NCBI RefSeq assembly: GCF_017068395.1
Contig: NZ_CP070619.1
Location: 1 to 64,000, forward strand
DNA length: 64,000 nucleotides
Direction: 5' to 3'
Source of the DNA: Rhodococcus pseudokoreensis
Lineage (GTDB): Bacteria; Actinomycetota; Actinomycetes; Mycobacteriales; Mycobacteriaceae
The notes under the pieces are model-generated. The model was not told where the DNA came from. It worked only from the letters and a program-made list of their open reading frames with translations, and did no database searches. The translations under genes were made by a program, and so were the position numbers. Every line of letters begins with the position of its first letter. Positions within the stretch are counted from its first letter, which is position 1. Shown here in pieces: positions 28,176 through 35,991 of this stretch.

Positions 28176-29063
28176 CCGGGTCCTGTCTTTTGTAGCCGCC
28201 GCGGCGGTCGCCGCCGCAGCGCTGTCGGCGTGCACCATCCCCCACGCTCCGGCGACGCAAATACAGCGCCGGGTAAACGATCACCCAGATCGTGGTCGTC
28301 CCACCGGAAAGCACCACGCCACTCGTCCCGGCGGCGCCCCGGCCGCGGCCGGCCAGGGCCCGCTGGACGGATTCGACACCCTCGCTGCTCAACTCGGCGG
28401 CGACACCGGAATCGCCCTCGCCCCCGTCGGAGGCGGTCAATCGATCGTGGCCGGCACCTACAAACCGGGCCCGCGTGGTCGACGATCAAGGTTCCACTGG
28501 CCACCGCAGTACTCACCGCACCTCAGGAAGCGCACAAACTCACCTCCGCCGCACAGGCCATCACCGCATCCGACAACGCCGCTGCCGAACAACTCTGGGA
28601 CTCGCTCGGTGCACCCCCGGTCGCCGCCACCCAGGTAAAGGCGGTGCTCCAATCATTCGGGGATACGGCCACCGTCGTCGAATCCCGCAAGACCCGTCCC
28701 GGGTACAGCGCCTTCGGGCAAACGGTGTGGCCACTCGCCGCGCAGACACAGTTCGCCTCATTTCTGCGTGCCACACCGAAGCCGCCCAAGTCCTCGGATA
28801 CATGGACGACATCACCGGCGACTAGCGGTGGGGTCTGGGCACCCTGCTCAACACCTCCTTCAAAGGCGGCTGGGGACCGGACGAGCAGGACCGCTACCTC
28901 GCGCCAGTTCGGCATCATCAGCACCGGCAGCGGACAACTCGCCGCTGCCATCGCGGCGGAAGCGTCCTCGGGATCCTTCAACGACGCAGCAACGATGCTC
29001 ACCCAGATCGCCCAGTGGATCAGCACCCGCGTCGCCACGGTGACATCAGGAGCCTCCTGCTGA
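28165..29063 (+). pseudogene. Lipoprotein with serine beta-lactamase-like domain, multiply frameshifted
   Basis: The start is a clear lipoprotein signal: VLSFVAAAAVAAAALSAC, with the lipobox LSAC. Later segments in changing frames read GPLDGFDTLAAQLGGDTGIA, AWSTIKVPLATAVL (SxxK motif STIK, Ser codon at 28479) and ITASDNAAAEQLWDSLG (SDN motif, codons from 28569). Then QVLGYMDDITGD is followed by an in-frame stop near 28825, a WGLGTLLNTSFKGGWGPDEQ segment, and QFGIISTGSGQLAAAIAAEA. SxxK plus SDN at the right spacing identify a class A beta-lactamase/penicillin-binding fold. At least four frame changes and one stop make a product impossible as written. Confidence 0.7.
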
Positions 29064-29293
29064 ACCATGCGCTGCCGCACCCAACATGCTCCGCGGTGCA
29101 CACAGGCCTCCGTGCGTCGGAATCTCGCCTTTATCGTTGCGCGGTGCAACCCAGCACTTCGCTTGGCGGAAATCCCGCCGGAGCCGAACCTGCAACGCCG
29201 CCGAGAGAACCGCCGATAGACAAGGCAAGAACGGAATCGGCGCACCTCGGCGCCGCCTCCACAATCGCGATGATCGACTGAACGAGAACAACG

Positions 29294-29857
29294 ATGAATT
29301 TCAAACACTTCTTTCTCGCGGCCGTGTCGATCAGCGCACTTGTCCTGACAGCGTGCGGCACCGAGGACACCTCACCCCAGACGCCCGCGCCATCGTCTCT
29401 TGCCTCGTCACCCGCCTCACCAACTCCACCGCAGGCGCCGTCGAGCGAGCCGGTGGCTGTGCCCGCACCGCCGCCAGTCACCTTCGAGTGCGGTGACCTG
29501 GCCGTCTACGAGTCCGGCACCGCCCTGTACTCGGACGGGACCGTGGGCTATGAAGCGGTATGTGATACCTACGTTCCCCCGGCCGAGCCAGTTCTGCAGT
29601 ACTGCGATTACGGGGGCGTAGCGGTCTACACCGACGGATCCTCCTCTGCGACCGATCCGGCATGTGCCAGCGCGGCCGATCCCGGTAGCGGTGCGTCAGG
29701 CTATCCGTACGATCCCTCCCAGGACCGCAATGGTGATGGGGTCGTCAACGGATACGAACGATGCGGACTCGCCTGTGGGGAGGACCCGACAAGCGGCGAG
29801 ATCCAAATGCAGTACGGGTGCGAACAGGGATACATTACCGGCCCCCAGTGCAATTGA
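29294..29857 (+). CDS. Lipoprotein with calcium-loop-like motif
   Basis: A 187-residue lipoprotein. Signal peptide KHFFLAAVSISALVLTACGT has the lipobox LTAC, so lipidation is expected at Cys21. A Pro/Ser/Ala linker (residues about 25-60) follows. The mature domain has paired cysteines (FECGDLAVYESGTALYSDGT, VCDTYVPP, QYCDYGGVAVYTDGSSSATD) arranged in two similar halves, i.e. an internal repeat of C-x-x-x-x-AVY-x-x-G. Near the C-terminus, DRNGDGVVNGYE is an EF-hand/dockerin-like D-x-N-x-D-G loop that probably binds calcium, followed by three more cysteines. Family not recognised. Ribosome site weak (GAGAAC). Confidence 0.72.
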   Translation: MNFKHFFLAAVSISALVLTACGTEDTSPQTPAPSSLASSPASPTPPQAPSSEPVAVPAPPPVTFECGDLAVYESGTALYSDGTVGYEAVCDTYVPPAEPVLQYCDYGGVAVYTDGSSSATDPACASAADPGSGASGYPYDPSQDRNGDGVVNGYERCGLACGEDPTSGEIQMQYGCEQGYITGPQCN

Positions 29858-29962
29858 CCAGAACTCACAACTGGCTCCTCGCGGGCATCGGGCTACGGGT
29901 AGGCAACAACAGAGAAATACCCTCCACCATTTCTAGCGAAAGACTCTTCTGGTATTAATTTG

Positions 29963-30064
29963 TTAGTTGATGTAGTTCCCCCACGCTTCCAACAGCGGTC
30001 TCCACACCGGCTCCGTGACCGACCAGAACCAGTACCAGCCCGGAGTATCGTTGTAATAGAACAT
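29963..30064 (-). CDS. Tiny Trp-rich peptide (33 aa)
   Basis: ATG at 30064 is preceded by a perfect GGAGGA at 5-base spacing, the best ribosome site in this part of the window. The 33-residue product begins MFYYNDTPGWYWFWSV and ends PVWRPLLEAWGNYIN, with five tryptophans and no signal peptide. Upstream on the same strand lie three further short frames with similar aromatic tails. The DNA is AT-richer than its surroundings. I know no family with this sequence. Possibilities are a membrane-active or channel-forming peptide (mycolata make very short leaderless porin peptides such as PorA/PorH), a leaderless bacteriocin, or a toxin. All are speculative. Confidence 0.55.
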   Translation of the reverse strand: MFYYNDTPGWYWFWSVTEPVWRPLLEAWGNYIN

Positions 30065-30066
30065 TA

Positions 30067-30142
30067 TTATCCTCCAAACAGCGAGAACAGTTGGATGATG
30101 AAGTCACCGAAGATGTTCCAGGGCTCACAACCAGTTGCTCAT
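30067..30142 (-). other. Short aromatic reading frame, possible broken tiny peptide
   Basis: ATG at 30142 overlaps the stop of the preceding short frame (ATGA) but ends after MSNWL. Deleting one T at about 30127 would join it to EPWNIFGDFIIQLFSLFGG, giving a 24-residue amphipathic aromatic peptide that stops at 30067, within the ribosome site of the next peptide. Without that correction the second part has no start codon. Confidence 0.3.
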
Positions 30143-30237
30143 AACGGATTCCACCAGTTGATGAATGCTTGCCATAGTGATCCCTGCCGAAAGCCAGTGT
30201 CCCCTATTCCGAATAAGATGTCAGGAAAGCGTCCAAT
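30139..30237 (-). other. Short aromatic reading frame with ATT start
   Basis: AAGGAG lies 8 bases before ATT at 30237, from which 32 residues can be read: GRFPDILFGIGDTGFRQ and SLWQAFINWWNPL, stop at 30139. ATT is a very rare start codon. One base change (ATG) would make it ordinary, so this is either decay, a base error or a rare start. The tail resembles that of the upstream frame (SNVWNMFARWFNQF). Confidence 0.35.
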
Positions 30238-30249
30238 CGCGACTACTCC

Positions 30250-30339
30250 TTAGAACTGATTGAACCACCGAGCAAACATGTTCCAGACATTGCTAGGGAA
30301 GTACAAATCCCCACCGCTGAAATTTTGGACCGCGCCCAT
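30250..30339 (-). other. Short aromatic reading frame, upstream member
   Basis: ATG at 30339 gives 29 residues, MGAVQNFSGGDLYFPS then NVWNMFARWFNQF, stop TAA at 30250. The stop is followed directly by AAGGAG, the ribosome site for the next frame. No good ribosome site precedes its own ATG; a longer reading from TTG at 30468 is possible but its N-terminal part looks non-coding. Confidence 0.35.
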
Positions 30340-30528
30340 CAACCGGCCGACCGGTGTCCGTGCTCCGGCCGACAATGCCCGACTGATTCGGTTGGGCTGG
30401 CGTGGTTCTCCCCCTGCTCGGCATATCAATAAGGTGGACTTCTTCGCAGGGGTGCCTGTCGGGACCAACGCGGGACGAACCGGTTTTCCGCGTGGATGAC
30501 GCGCTCCGTCATCTGAGGAAAGTCAGAT

Positions 30529-30541
30529 ATAGTTAAACTAT
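30529..30541. promoter_or_regulatory. Palindrome upstream of pucR-like gene
   Basis: ATAGTTAAACTAT has perfect 6-base arms around one base, in an AT-rich stretch about 165 bases before the PucR start. It is a candidate operator or promoter element for the regulator or for the divergent tiny peptides. Confidence 0.4.
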
Positions 30542-30706
30542 GTTGTCAATGTTTTAACGTGAGGCGGGCGACCTCACCGCACTACACGCTGCCGCGTTCT
30601 TCCACCACCCGACGGGGCGTTCGGTAGGCAGATCAGCCCCTAGAATCGCCGGGACGAATAGTTGCCTGACCGTGCTCGACGGGTAACCAGAGAGGAGAGT
30701 GACACC

Positions 30707-32269
30707 GTGTCGCTCACAGTGCGTCGACTGACCCAACACAGCGACCTGGGGTTGTCACTCGTGGCAGGCCGCGAGGGCGCCGATCGTGTGATCGATTGGG
30801 CACATCCCATCGAGCTCGCCGATCCGACGCCGTGGATCTCCGGTGGGGAGTTGGTCATGACGACCGGCCTGAAGATCGGCCCCACCGCCGAGGAGCAGTT
30901 CGACTACGTGGCCCGACTGGTCCAAGCCGGTACCGTCGCCCTGGCGTTCGACACCGGCACGACCTTCGAGCGGGTACCCGCTGGCGTCCTGTCCGCCGGC
31001 GACGCCTTCGGCCTGCCGATCCTCGCGGTACCGGCCTCGACACCGTTCATCGCCATCACACGAGTAGTGATCGACGAGTTGACCGCCGATCAACTCCGCG
31101 GCATTCAACGGGTGGTCGACCACCAGGAAAAGCTCGCCCGCGCCACGCTGCGCGGTGGCATACCCGCGGTCATCTCGATGCTCGGTCGGGTCCTGTCGTC
31201 GACCGTTGCCGTAATCGACTCCGACAGTCACGTCCTGGCCGTGCACGGAGCGGATTCGGTGCGGGTAATTCGTCACACCCGCGAGGTGGCCGGTACGGCG
31301 CTGTCGGCGCCGGGCCGGAGGCGTCCGACCAGCAAGGTCATCGCCGACGATCACGGATACTGCACGGTGCAAACCGTCTCGGCGGCACAGGATCTCCACG
31401 GCTACCTCGCTGTCAGCTCCGATGATCTCCTGTCTGCGTCCGACCGACTGCTCGTCGCCCATGCGGTGTCCTTGGTATCGATCGAATTGGGCAAGCCCGC
31501 CAAGGTCGTCGATACAGAACAGCGGCTCCGGGCGGCTGTGACCCGAGCTCTGCTCGATCTCGGCGGCGACCTCGATGTCAGCTTGCTCCGATACTTTGGA
31601 TTCGACACAGACTCACAGGTGGTCGCGCTCGTACTGACCAACGTCGGCCCGCTGCTCGCTGCCGAACGGCAAATAGCCGCGGCACTGACCGGGCAGTCCA
31701 CTCCGTACCTGATGGTGCCGACCGAGAACGATTTGATCGTGATCGTCCCGGAAGAACGCTCCCTGGAAGTGGGGCCGCACCTCCAGCATCAGGTAGGTGC
31801 GCAGCTGGAACGAGCACTGAGAGGAGGGAGGGGCCTGCCCACCCCAATCTTCACCGCCGCGTCGAGCGTGCGACAAGCGACCGCCGCGGCCCGCGCCGGG
31901 CGTCTGCAGATGGATCGGATCACCGACTTCGCCGAACTCGGCACCTTCTCCTTGCTCCTCGGCAGCCAGAGCCCCGCCGAACTGCGCGCGTTGGAACAGT
32001 CCATGCTCGCAACTGTGGACACCTACGATGCCGCACACCCGGCGTCGAGCAGTTTGGTGTCCACCCTCACTGCGTTCCTCGAGCACAACGGCCACACCGA
32101 GACCGCCGCGGCGGCGCTCGGAGTTCATCGCCACACCTTGCGCAATCGGCTCGTCAAAATCTCCGATCTGACCGGGCGAGAGCTCGACTCAGCGCACGTC
32201 CGGGCCGAACTGTGGATCGCCGTCCAAGCGCGCGAACTCCTCCGAACCATGGGAGAGGAAGGACGCTGA
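30707..32269 (+). CDS. PucR-family transcriptional regulator
   Basis: A 520-residue regulator read from GTG at 30707, with GAGAGGAG 8 bases upstream. The N-terminal PucR ligand domain (residues about 1-125) has DWAHPIELADPTPWISGGEL and VPASTPFIAITRVV. A GGDEF-like/CdaR middle domain follows (VALVLTNVGPLLAAERQIAA). The C-terminal HTH_30 (LTAFLEHNGHTETAAAALGV, HRHTLRNRLVKISDLTG) binds DNA. PucR/CdaR proteins activate catabolic operons for purines, GABA, polyamines and similar nitrogen compounds. The adjacent amine-catabolic operon to the right, ending at 33028, is the natural target, although it also has its own GntR regulator. Confidence 0.9.
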   Translation: MSLTVRRLTQHSDLGLSLVAGREGADRVIDWAHPIELADPTPWISGGELVMTTGLKIGPTAEEQFDYVARLVQAGTVALAFDTGTTFERVPAGVLSAGDAFGLPILAVPASTPFIAITRVVIDELTADQLRGIQRVVDHQEKLARATLRGGIPAVISMLGRVLSSTVAVIDSDSHVLAVHGADSVRVIRHTREVAGTALSAPGRRRPTSKVIADDHGYCTVQTVSAAQDLHGYLAVSSDDLLSASDRLLVAHAVSLVSIELGKPAKVVDTEQRLRAAVTRALLDLGGDLDVSLLRYFGFDTDSQVVALVLTNVGPLLAAERQIAAALTGQSTPYLMVPTENDLIVIVPEERSLEVGPHLQHQVGAQLERALRGGRGLPTPIFTAASSVRQATAAARAGRLQMDRITDFAELGTFSLLLGSQSPAELRALEQSMLATVDTYDAAHPASSSLVSTLTAFLEHNGHTETAAAALGVHRHTLRNRLVKISDLTGRELDSAHVRAELWIAVQARELLRTMGEEGR

Positions 32270-32525
32270 CGCCGCTCCGGCATGTGTGAGGGGACGAACC
32301 GGTAACCCTTGCGGGCCTACGTCACAAGGTGCCGCGGGTGGTTCTGGCCTGCGCCAACGCCATCACCGGGACCAGTCCGGCGGTCGACGCGAGATTGGGG
32401 TCGTCGAACGTCGCCGCAGCGACGGGTCGGGTGTGAGGTAGTTGCATCTGCGAGATGCCCTCCGGGTGGTGTGAAGTGATCCCCAGACAAGGTCGATTCT
32501 CTCACCACGGCACGGCATTTCGTGT
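32270..32525. other. Stretch without a gene
   Basis: About 250 bases beyond the PucR gene. No gene was recognised. Confidence 0.35.
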
Positions 32526-32860
32526 CTACGCCCCGCGATCATCCGTCACCAGATCGGTGTATCCAGGCTTAGTCATGTAGTCGTCGGCGCCGTGATCGAA
32601 CGCGTCGACCATGGCGCCGACCTCGTCGTGGTCGTAGAGAACAACGACCGGCACCCGGGTCCGGGCTCGCAGTTGTTCGAGCTGGCCTAATGCGATTCGG
32701 TCGGTGGAGCTCGCTCCAGTCCGACAGGATGACATCGGGATGCAGGGAGGTCACGTCCCGGACAGCGTGGTCTCCCGGCACGGATGTCGCCAGATTGTGG
32801 CCATGGTGACCCAGTGCCTGGTGCAGGTATCGGAGAATCCGGATCTCGCGCCAATCGCGA
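32526..32860 (-). pseudogene. Response-regulator receiver domain remnant, frameshifted
   Basis: Two frames together give a receiver domain. The first reads EIRILRYLHQALGHHGHNLA and LHPDVILSDWSELHRP, where SDW holds the phospho-acceptor aspartate region. The second, from about 32700, reads IALGQLEQLRARTRVPVVVL, then DHDEVGAMVDAFDHGADDYM and TKP, the conserved lysine loop of KdpE/OmpR-type receivers. A stop follows soon after and no DNA-binding domain remains. No partner kinase is near. Confidence 0.65.
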
Positions 32861-33027
32861 CGATGTTTGTCACGCGAATTCCGTTCGGTTGGAGCGGTTG
32901 CCGTGCATTTCACCACTTCGCAAACTGGCCTGGTGTGGGCTGCATGGTGCTGTGTCGGTGGGGAAGGTTTGGTAGTGGATGCACGCCGACGACACTGGCG
33001 GCGTGCATCCCCGGCCGGAACTCGGTT

Positions 33028-34533
33028 CTACAACTTCATCCAGGTGCTCTTGAGCGTGGTGTACTTGTCGAGCGCGTGAAGTGATTTGTCGTGGGCACCG
33101 AACCCCGACTGCTTGTATCCCCCGAACGGGACGGTGATGTCGCTGCCGTCGTAGTTGTTGACCCACACCGTTCCCGCACGCAGCGCGCGAGAGACGAGGT
33201 GCGCTTTCGACAGGCTGGTGGTCCAGACCGCCGCGGCGAGGCCGAATTGCGTACTGTTCGCGATCCGCACACCCTCGTCGATGTCGTCGAAGGTCAGGAC
33301 GGAGAGCACCGGGCCGAACACTTCCTCGTTTGCGATCGTCATCTCCGGGGTGACGTTGTCGAAGATCGTGGGTTCCACGTAGTACCCGCCGGACTCGATC
33401 CGCGCCTGGGATCCACCGGTGAGGGTGGTCGCGCCCTCGTCGGTGGCTGTTGCAATGTATCCGAGGACGCGATGCAGGTGCTTCTCCTCCACCAGTGCGC
33501 CGACGGACGTCTGCGGGTCCAGGGGATCACCGACTGTCATCTTCGCGGCGGCTCGGAGCAGGTGCTCGATGAGTTCGTCCTTGCGGGACCGATGAACGAC
33601 GAGCCGGGACCCGGCCGAGCAGACTTCCCCTTGGTTGAAGAAGATCCCACTCGCAATGGATACCGCGATGTTGTCGAGTCCGGTGGCGTCCTCGAGAACC
33701 AATTGGGCGCTCTTCCCGCCGAGTTCGAGGGAGACCTCTTTCAGGTTCGAATCGGCGGACGCACGCAGCAGGGTCCGCCCGACCGGACCGGACCCGGTGA
33801 AGGTGATCGCATCGACGTCAGGATGAAGGCCGAGCGCGGCCCCGGCTGTGGCCCCGAAACCGGGGACGACATTGAGAACGCCGTCGGGTAGGCCGGCCTC
33901 GGCGGCGAGTTCGGCGAGCCTGATCGCAGTGAGCGACGAGGCTTCGGCCGGTTTGAGGACAACGCTGTTGCCGACCGCGAGGGCGGGGGCGAGTTTCCAG
34001 GCCGCAAGCATGAGCGGGAAGTTCCACGGCACGATCGCGGCGACCACACCATAGGGCTCGCGGGTGATGGTCGCGAAGGTGGTGCTGTCGGTCGGGGCGA
34101 CCTCGTCGTAGCGTTTGTCGATCGCCTCGGCGTAGAAGTCGAAGCACTGCACCGTGACCCGGATGTCGACGGCTCGGGCGTCGGCGACCGGCTTGCCCAT
34201 GTCCAGCGACTCGAGCAGGGCGAGTTCGTCGCCGTGTTGCTCGATCAGCCGCGCGAGGGCCTGCAGCACCCGGCGGCGGTCACGGGGATGTTGCTTGGTC
34301 CAGCGGCCGTCTTCGAAGGCGCGACGCGCCGACCGGACGGCGCGGTCGATGTCCCCGCGGTCGCCTTCGGCGATGGTGGTCAGGACCTGGCCGTCGCGGG
34401 GTGAGGTGCAGTCGAAGCGCCTGCCGGCGAGGGCGGGCACGAATGTGCCGTCGATGAAGGCATCGGTTCGCAGAGTCAGGCTCCGGGCCGTCTCGAGCAG
34501 GCGGTCCACCTCGGTGGGCACGGTGGTGGTCAT
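33028..34533 (-). CDS. Aldehyde dehydrogenase (PuuC-like) of the amine operon
   Basis: A 501-residue NAD(P)-dependent aldehyde dehydrogenase. The NAD-binding region includes VVAAIVPWNFPLMLAAWKLA and TFTGSGPVGRTLL. The general base is in LELGGKSAQL and the catalytic cysteine in NQGEVCSAGSR. EVFGPVLSVLTF and GGYKQSGFG close the active site. It starts 2 bases after the gamma-glutamyl hydrolase stop with GAAGGAGA as ribosome site, and is last in the operon. The PuuC group oxidises gamma-glutamyl-aminoaldehydes. Here the likely substrate is the gamma-glutamylated omega-amino aldehyde produced after P450 ring opening. Confidence 0.92.
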   Translation of the reverse strand: MTTTVPTEVDRLLETARSLTLRTDAFIDGTFVPALAGRRFDCTSPRDGQVLTTIAEGDRGDIDRAVRSARRAFEDGRWTKQHPRDRRRVLQALARLIEQHGDELALLESLDMGKPVADARAVDIRVTVQCFDFYAEAIDKRYDEVAPTDSTTFATITREPYGVVAAIVPWNFPLMLAAWKLAPALAVGNSVVLKPAEASSLTAIRLAELAAEAGLPDGVLNVVPGFGATAGAALGLHPDVDAITFTGSGPVGRTLLRASADSNLKEVSLELGGKSAQLVLEDATGLDNIAVSIASGIFFNQGEVCSAGSRLVVHRSRKDELIEHLLRAAAKMTVGDPLDPQTSVGALVEEKHLHRVLGYIATATDEGATTLTGGSQARIESGGYYVEPTIFDNVTPEMTIANEEVFGPVLSVLTFDDIDEGVRIANSTQFGLAAAVWTTSLSKAHLVSRALRAGTVWVNNYDGSDITVPFGGYKQSGFGAHDKSLHALDKYTTLKSTWMKL

Positions 34534-34535
34534 GG

Positions 34536-35291
34536 TCAGTTCTCCTTCGTTCGGACGAGGGCGCGGCCGAGTTCGTCGCGTCGTGCCCGGGCGATTCGAG
34601 CGCGCTCGACCGTGGTGTCGAACAGTGCTTGCTGGTGTGGTGCGGTGTCGGCGTTGTCTTCGGGGTGCCACTGCACGCCGAGCATCGGGGCACTTTCATG
34701 CTCGAGCACCTCGATGCAGCCGTCCTCGGCGCGGCCCACGACCTGCAGCCCGGCACCGAGCCGGTCCACGGCCTGGTGGTGATAGGAGGAGACCTCGACG
34801 ACGTGGCTGCCCATCGCTTGTGCGACCGCCGAGCCCGATTCCATCCAGACCTGGTGCATGCATTCGCGATGCCAGATGTGGCTGTCGGGTAGGTGCTGGA
34901 CCAGGGTGCCGCCGAGCGCCACGTTGACCACTTGCATGCCGCGGCAGATCGCGAGGAAGGGCAGTTCGAGCTCGATCACCGCCCGCGCGGTGGTCAGGTC
35001 GAACTCGTCCTGCACCGGATCCGATGCCTCCGTGCGGGGGTCACGTTCGGCGCCGTAGGTGGCGGGGTCGAGGTCGGCGCCGCCGGGCAGGACGACGCCG
35101 TCGAAGATCGTCAGGCGGTGGGTGATGGCGCGCCCCGGGGGCACGATGACCGGGTCGCCCCCTGCCCGGACGATCGCCTCGAGGATCTTGTCTGCGGCGA
35201 CCGTTCCGGAGCGTCGCAGACCGGCAATGGAGGCCGAGCGAATGCCGGGGACGGCAATCAGCGGCCGGGCATGGCCGTTGGCCTCACTCAT
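34536..35291 (-). CDS. Gamma-glutamyl-amine hydrolase (PuuD-like, class I GATase fold), copy 1
   Basis: A 251-residue peptidase C26 protein. The nucleophile elbow is LAICRGMQVVNVALGGTL, with Cys in CRG. The catalytic His/Glu pair lies in GVQWHPEDN. The N-terminal oxyanion region is DGVVLPGGADLDPATYG. PuuD-type enzymes hydrolyse gamma-glutamyl-GABA and analogues to free amino acid plus glutamate. The start overlaps the preceding solute-binding gene by 8 bases and the stop is 2 bases before the aldehyde dehydrogenase, so translation is coupled. A second, diverged copy is at 43472-44302. Having one in each arm of the cluster suggests two different gamma-glutamyl substrates. Confidence 0.9.
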   Translation of the reverse strand: MSEANGHARPLIAVPGIRSASIAGLRRSGTVAADKILEAIVRAGGDPVIVPPGRAITHRLTIFDGVVLPGGADLDPATYGAERDPRTEASDPVQDEFDLTTARAVIELELPFLAICRGMQVVNVALGGTLVQHLPDSHIWHRECMHQVWMESGSAVAQAMGSHVVEVSSYHHQAVDRLGAGLQVVGRAEDGCIEVLEHESAPMLGVQWHPEDNADTAPHQQALFDTTVERARIARARRDELGRALVRTKEN

Positions 35292-35991
35292 CGGCGGTGA
35301 GCGGGAAGGGCAGGTCCGACATCCACCGCTTCCACTCGACCTCGAGCGATCCGTCGGCGACGACCTTGTTCAGGGCCGCGTCGAGGTCGGTCCGGAGCGC
35401 GTCGTTGCCCTTGGCTACCGAGACACCCCACCGGTTGCGGGTGGCGACGGTGAACGCGACCGACAGATCGGCCTGCTCCCCGAGCGGTACGAGGGCGACA
35501 TCGTCGTCGACGACAGCGTCGACCTCGCCGTTGCGGAGGGCCTGGACCATGTCCCCGAGCACGTCGTCGGTGGCGCCGTCGAAGGGCACGGTGGTGACGT
35601 CGGGGAAGGTTTCGGCGAGGGCCAGGTTGGTGCTGCCGGCGATCGCCCCGACTCGCTTTCCGGCCAGGTCGCTTTCGGAGCCGATGCCGCTGTCGGCGAG
35701 AACGAGTACCGATTCGTCGAAGATGGCGTAGGGGCGGGTGAAGTCGACCAACTCCGCCCGAGTGGGGGTGATGCCCTGGCCGCACCAGATGCCGTCGCCC
35801 CGACCCTCCTGCAGGGCGGGCACCATGTCACTCCAGGAGGTGACGACCCACCGGATGGTCTTACCGAGCACTCCTGCGACGAGTTCAGCGGCTGAGGGCT
35901 CGTAACCGGTGCGGGTGCCGTCGGGGGCCGCCTTGTCGAACAGCGGCGGCGCGGGCAGGTCGACGCAAATCAGTTTCAGTTCGTTGCTCAC
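35284..35991 (-). CDS. Solute-binding protein family 3 domain without signal peptide
   Basis: A 235-residue SBP_bac_3 (amino-acid-binding) fold: VDLPAPPLFDKAAPDGTRTG at the start, GYEPSAAELVAGVLGKTIRW, the LTRAELVDFTRPYAIFDES-like hinge (PTRAELVDFTRPY), SDLAGKRVGAIAGSTNLALA and RNGEVDAVVDDDVALVPLG. It starts at GTG, whose last bases overlap the GlnA-like stop (GTGA), leaving no room for a signal peptide or lipobox. No ABC permease or ATPase gene is in the window. It therefore probably stays in the cytoplasm, where it could bind an amine or amino acid intermediate, for instance as an accessory or sensing subunit. Relatives in other gamma-glutamylation operons may exist, but I cannot verify this. 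Confidence 0.85.
   Translation of the reverse strand: MSNELKLICVDLPAPPLFDKAAPDGTRTGYEPSAAELVAGVLGKTIRWVVTSWSDMVPALQEGRGDGIWCGQGITPTRAELVDFTRPYAIFDESVLVLADSGIGSESDLAGKRVGAIAGSTNLALAETFPDVTTVPFDGATDDVLGDMVQALRNGEVDAVVDDDVALVPLGEQADLSVAFTVATRNRWGVSVAKGNDALRTDLDAALNKVVADGSLEVEWKRWMSDLPFPLTADE

Noticed and set aside
35284..35991. Component of an ABC importer in this operon
   Set aside because: No signal peptide or lipobox, and no permease or ATPase gene is present in the window.
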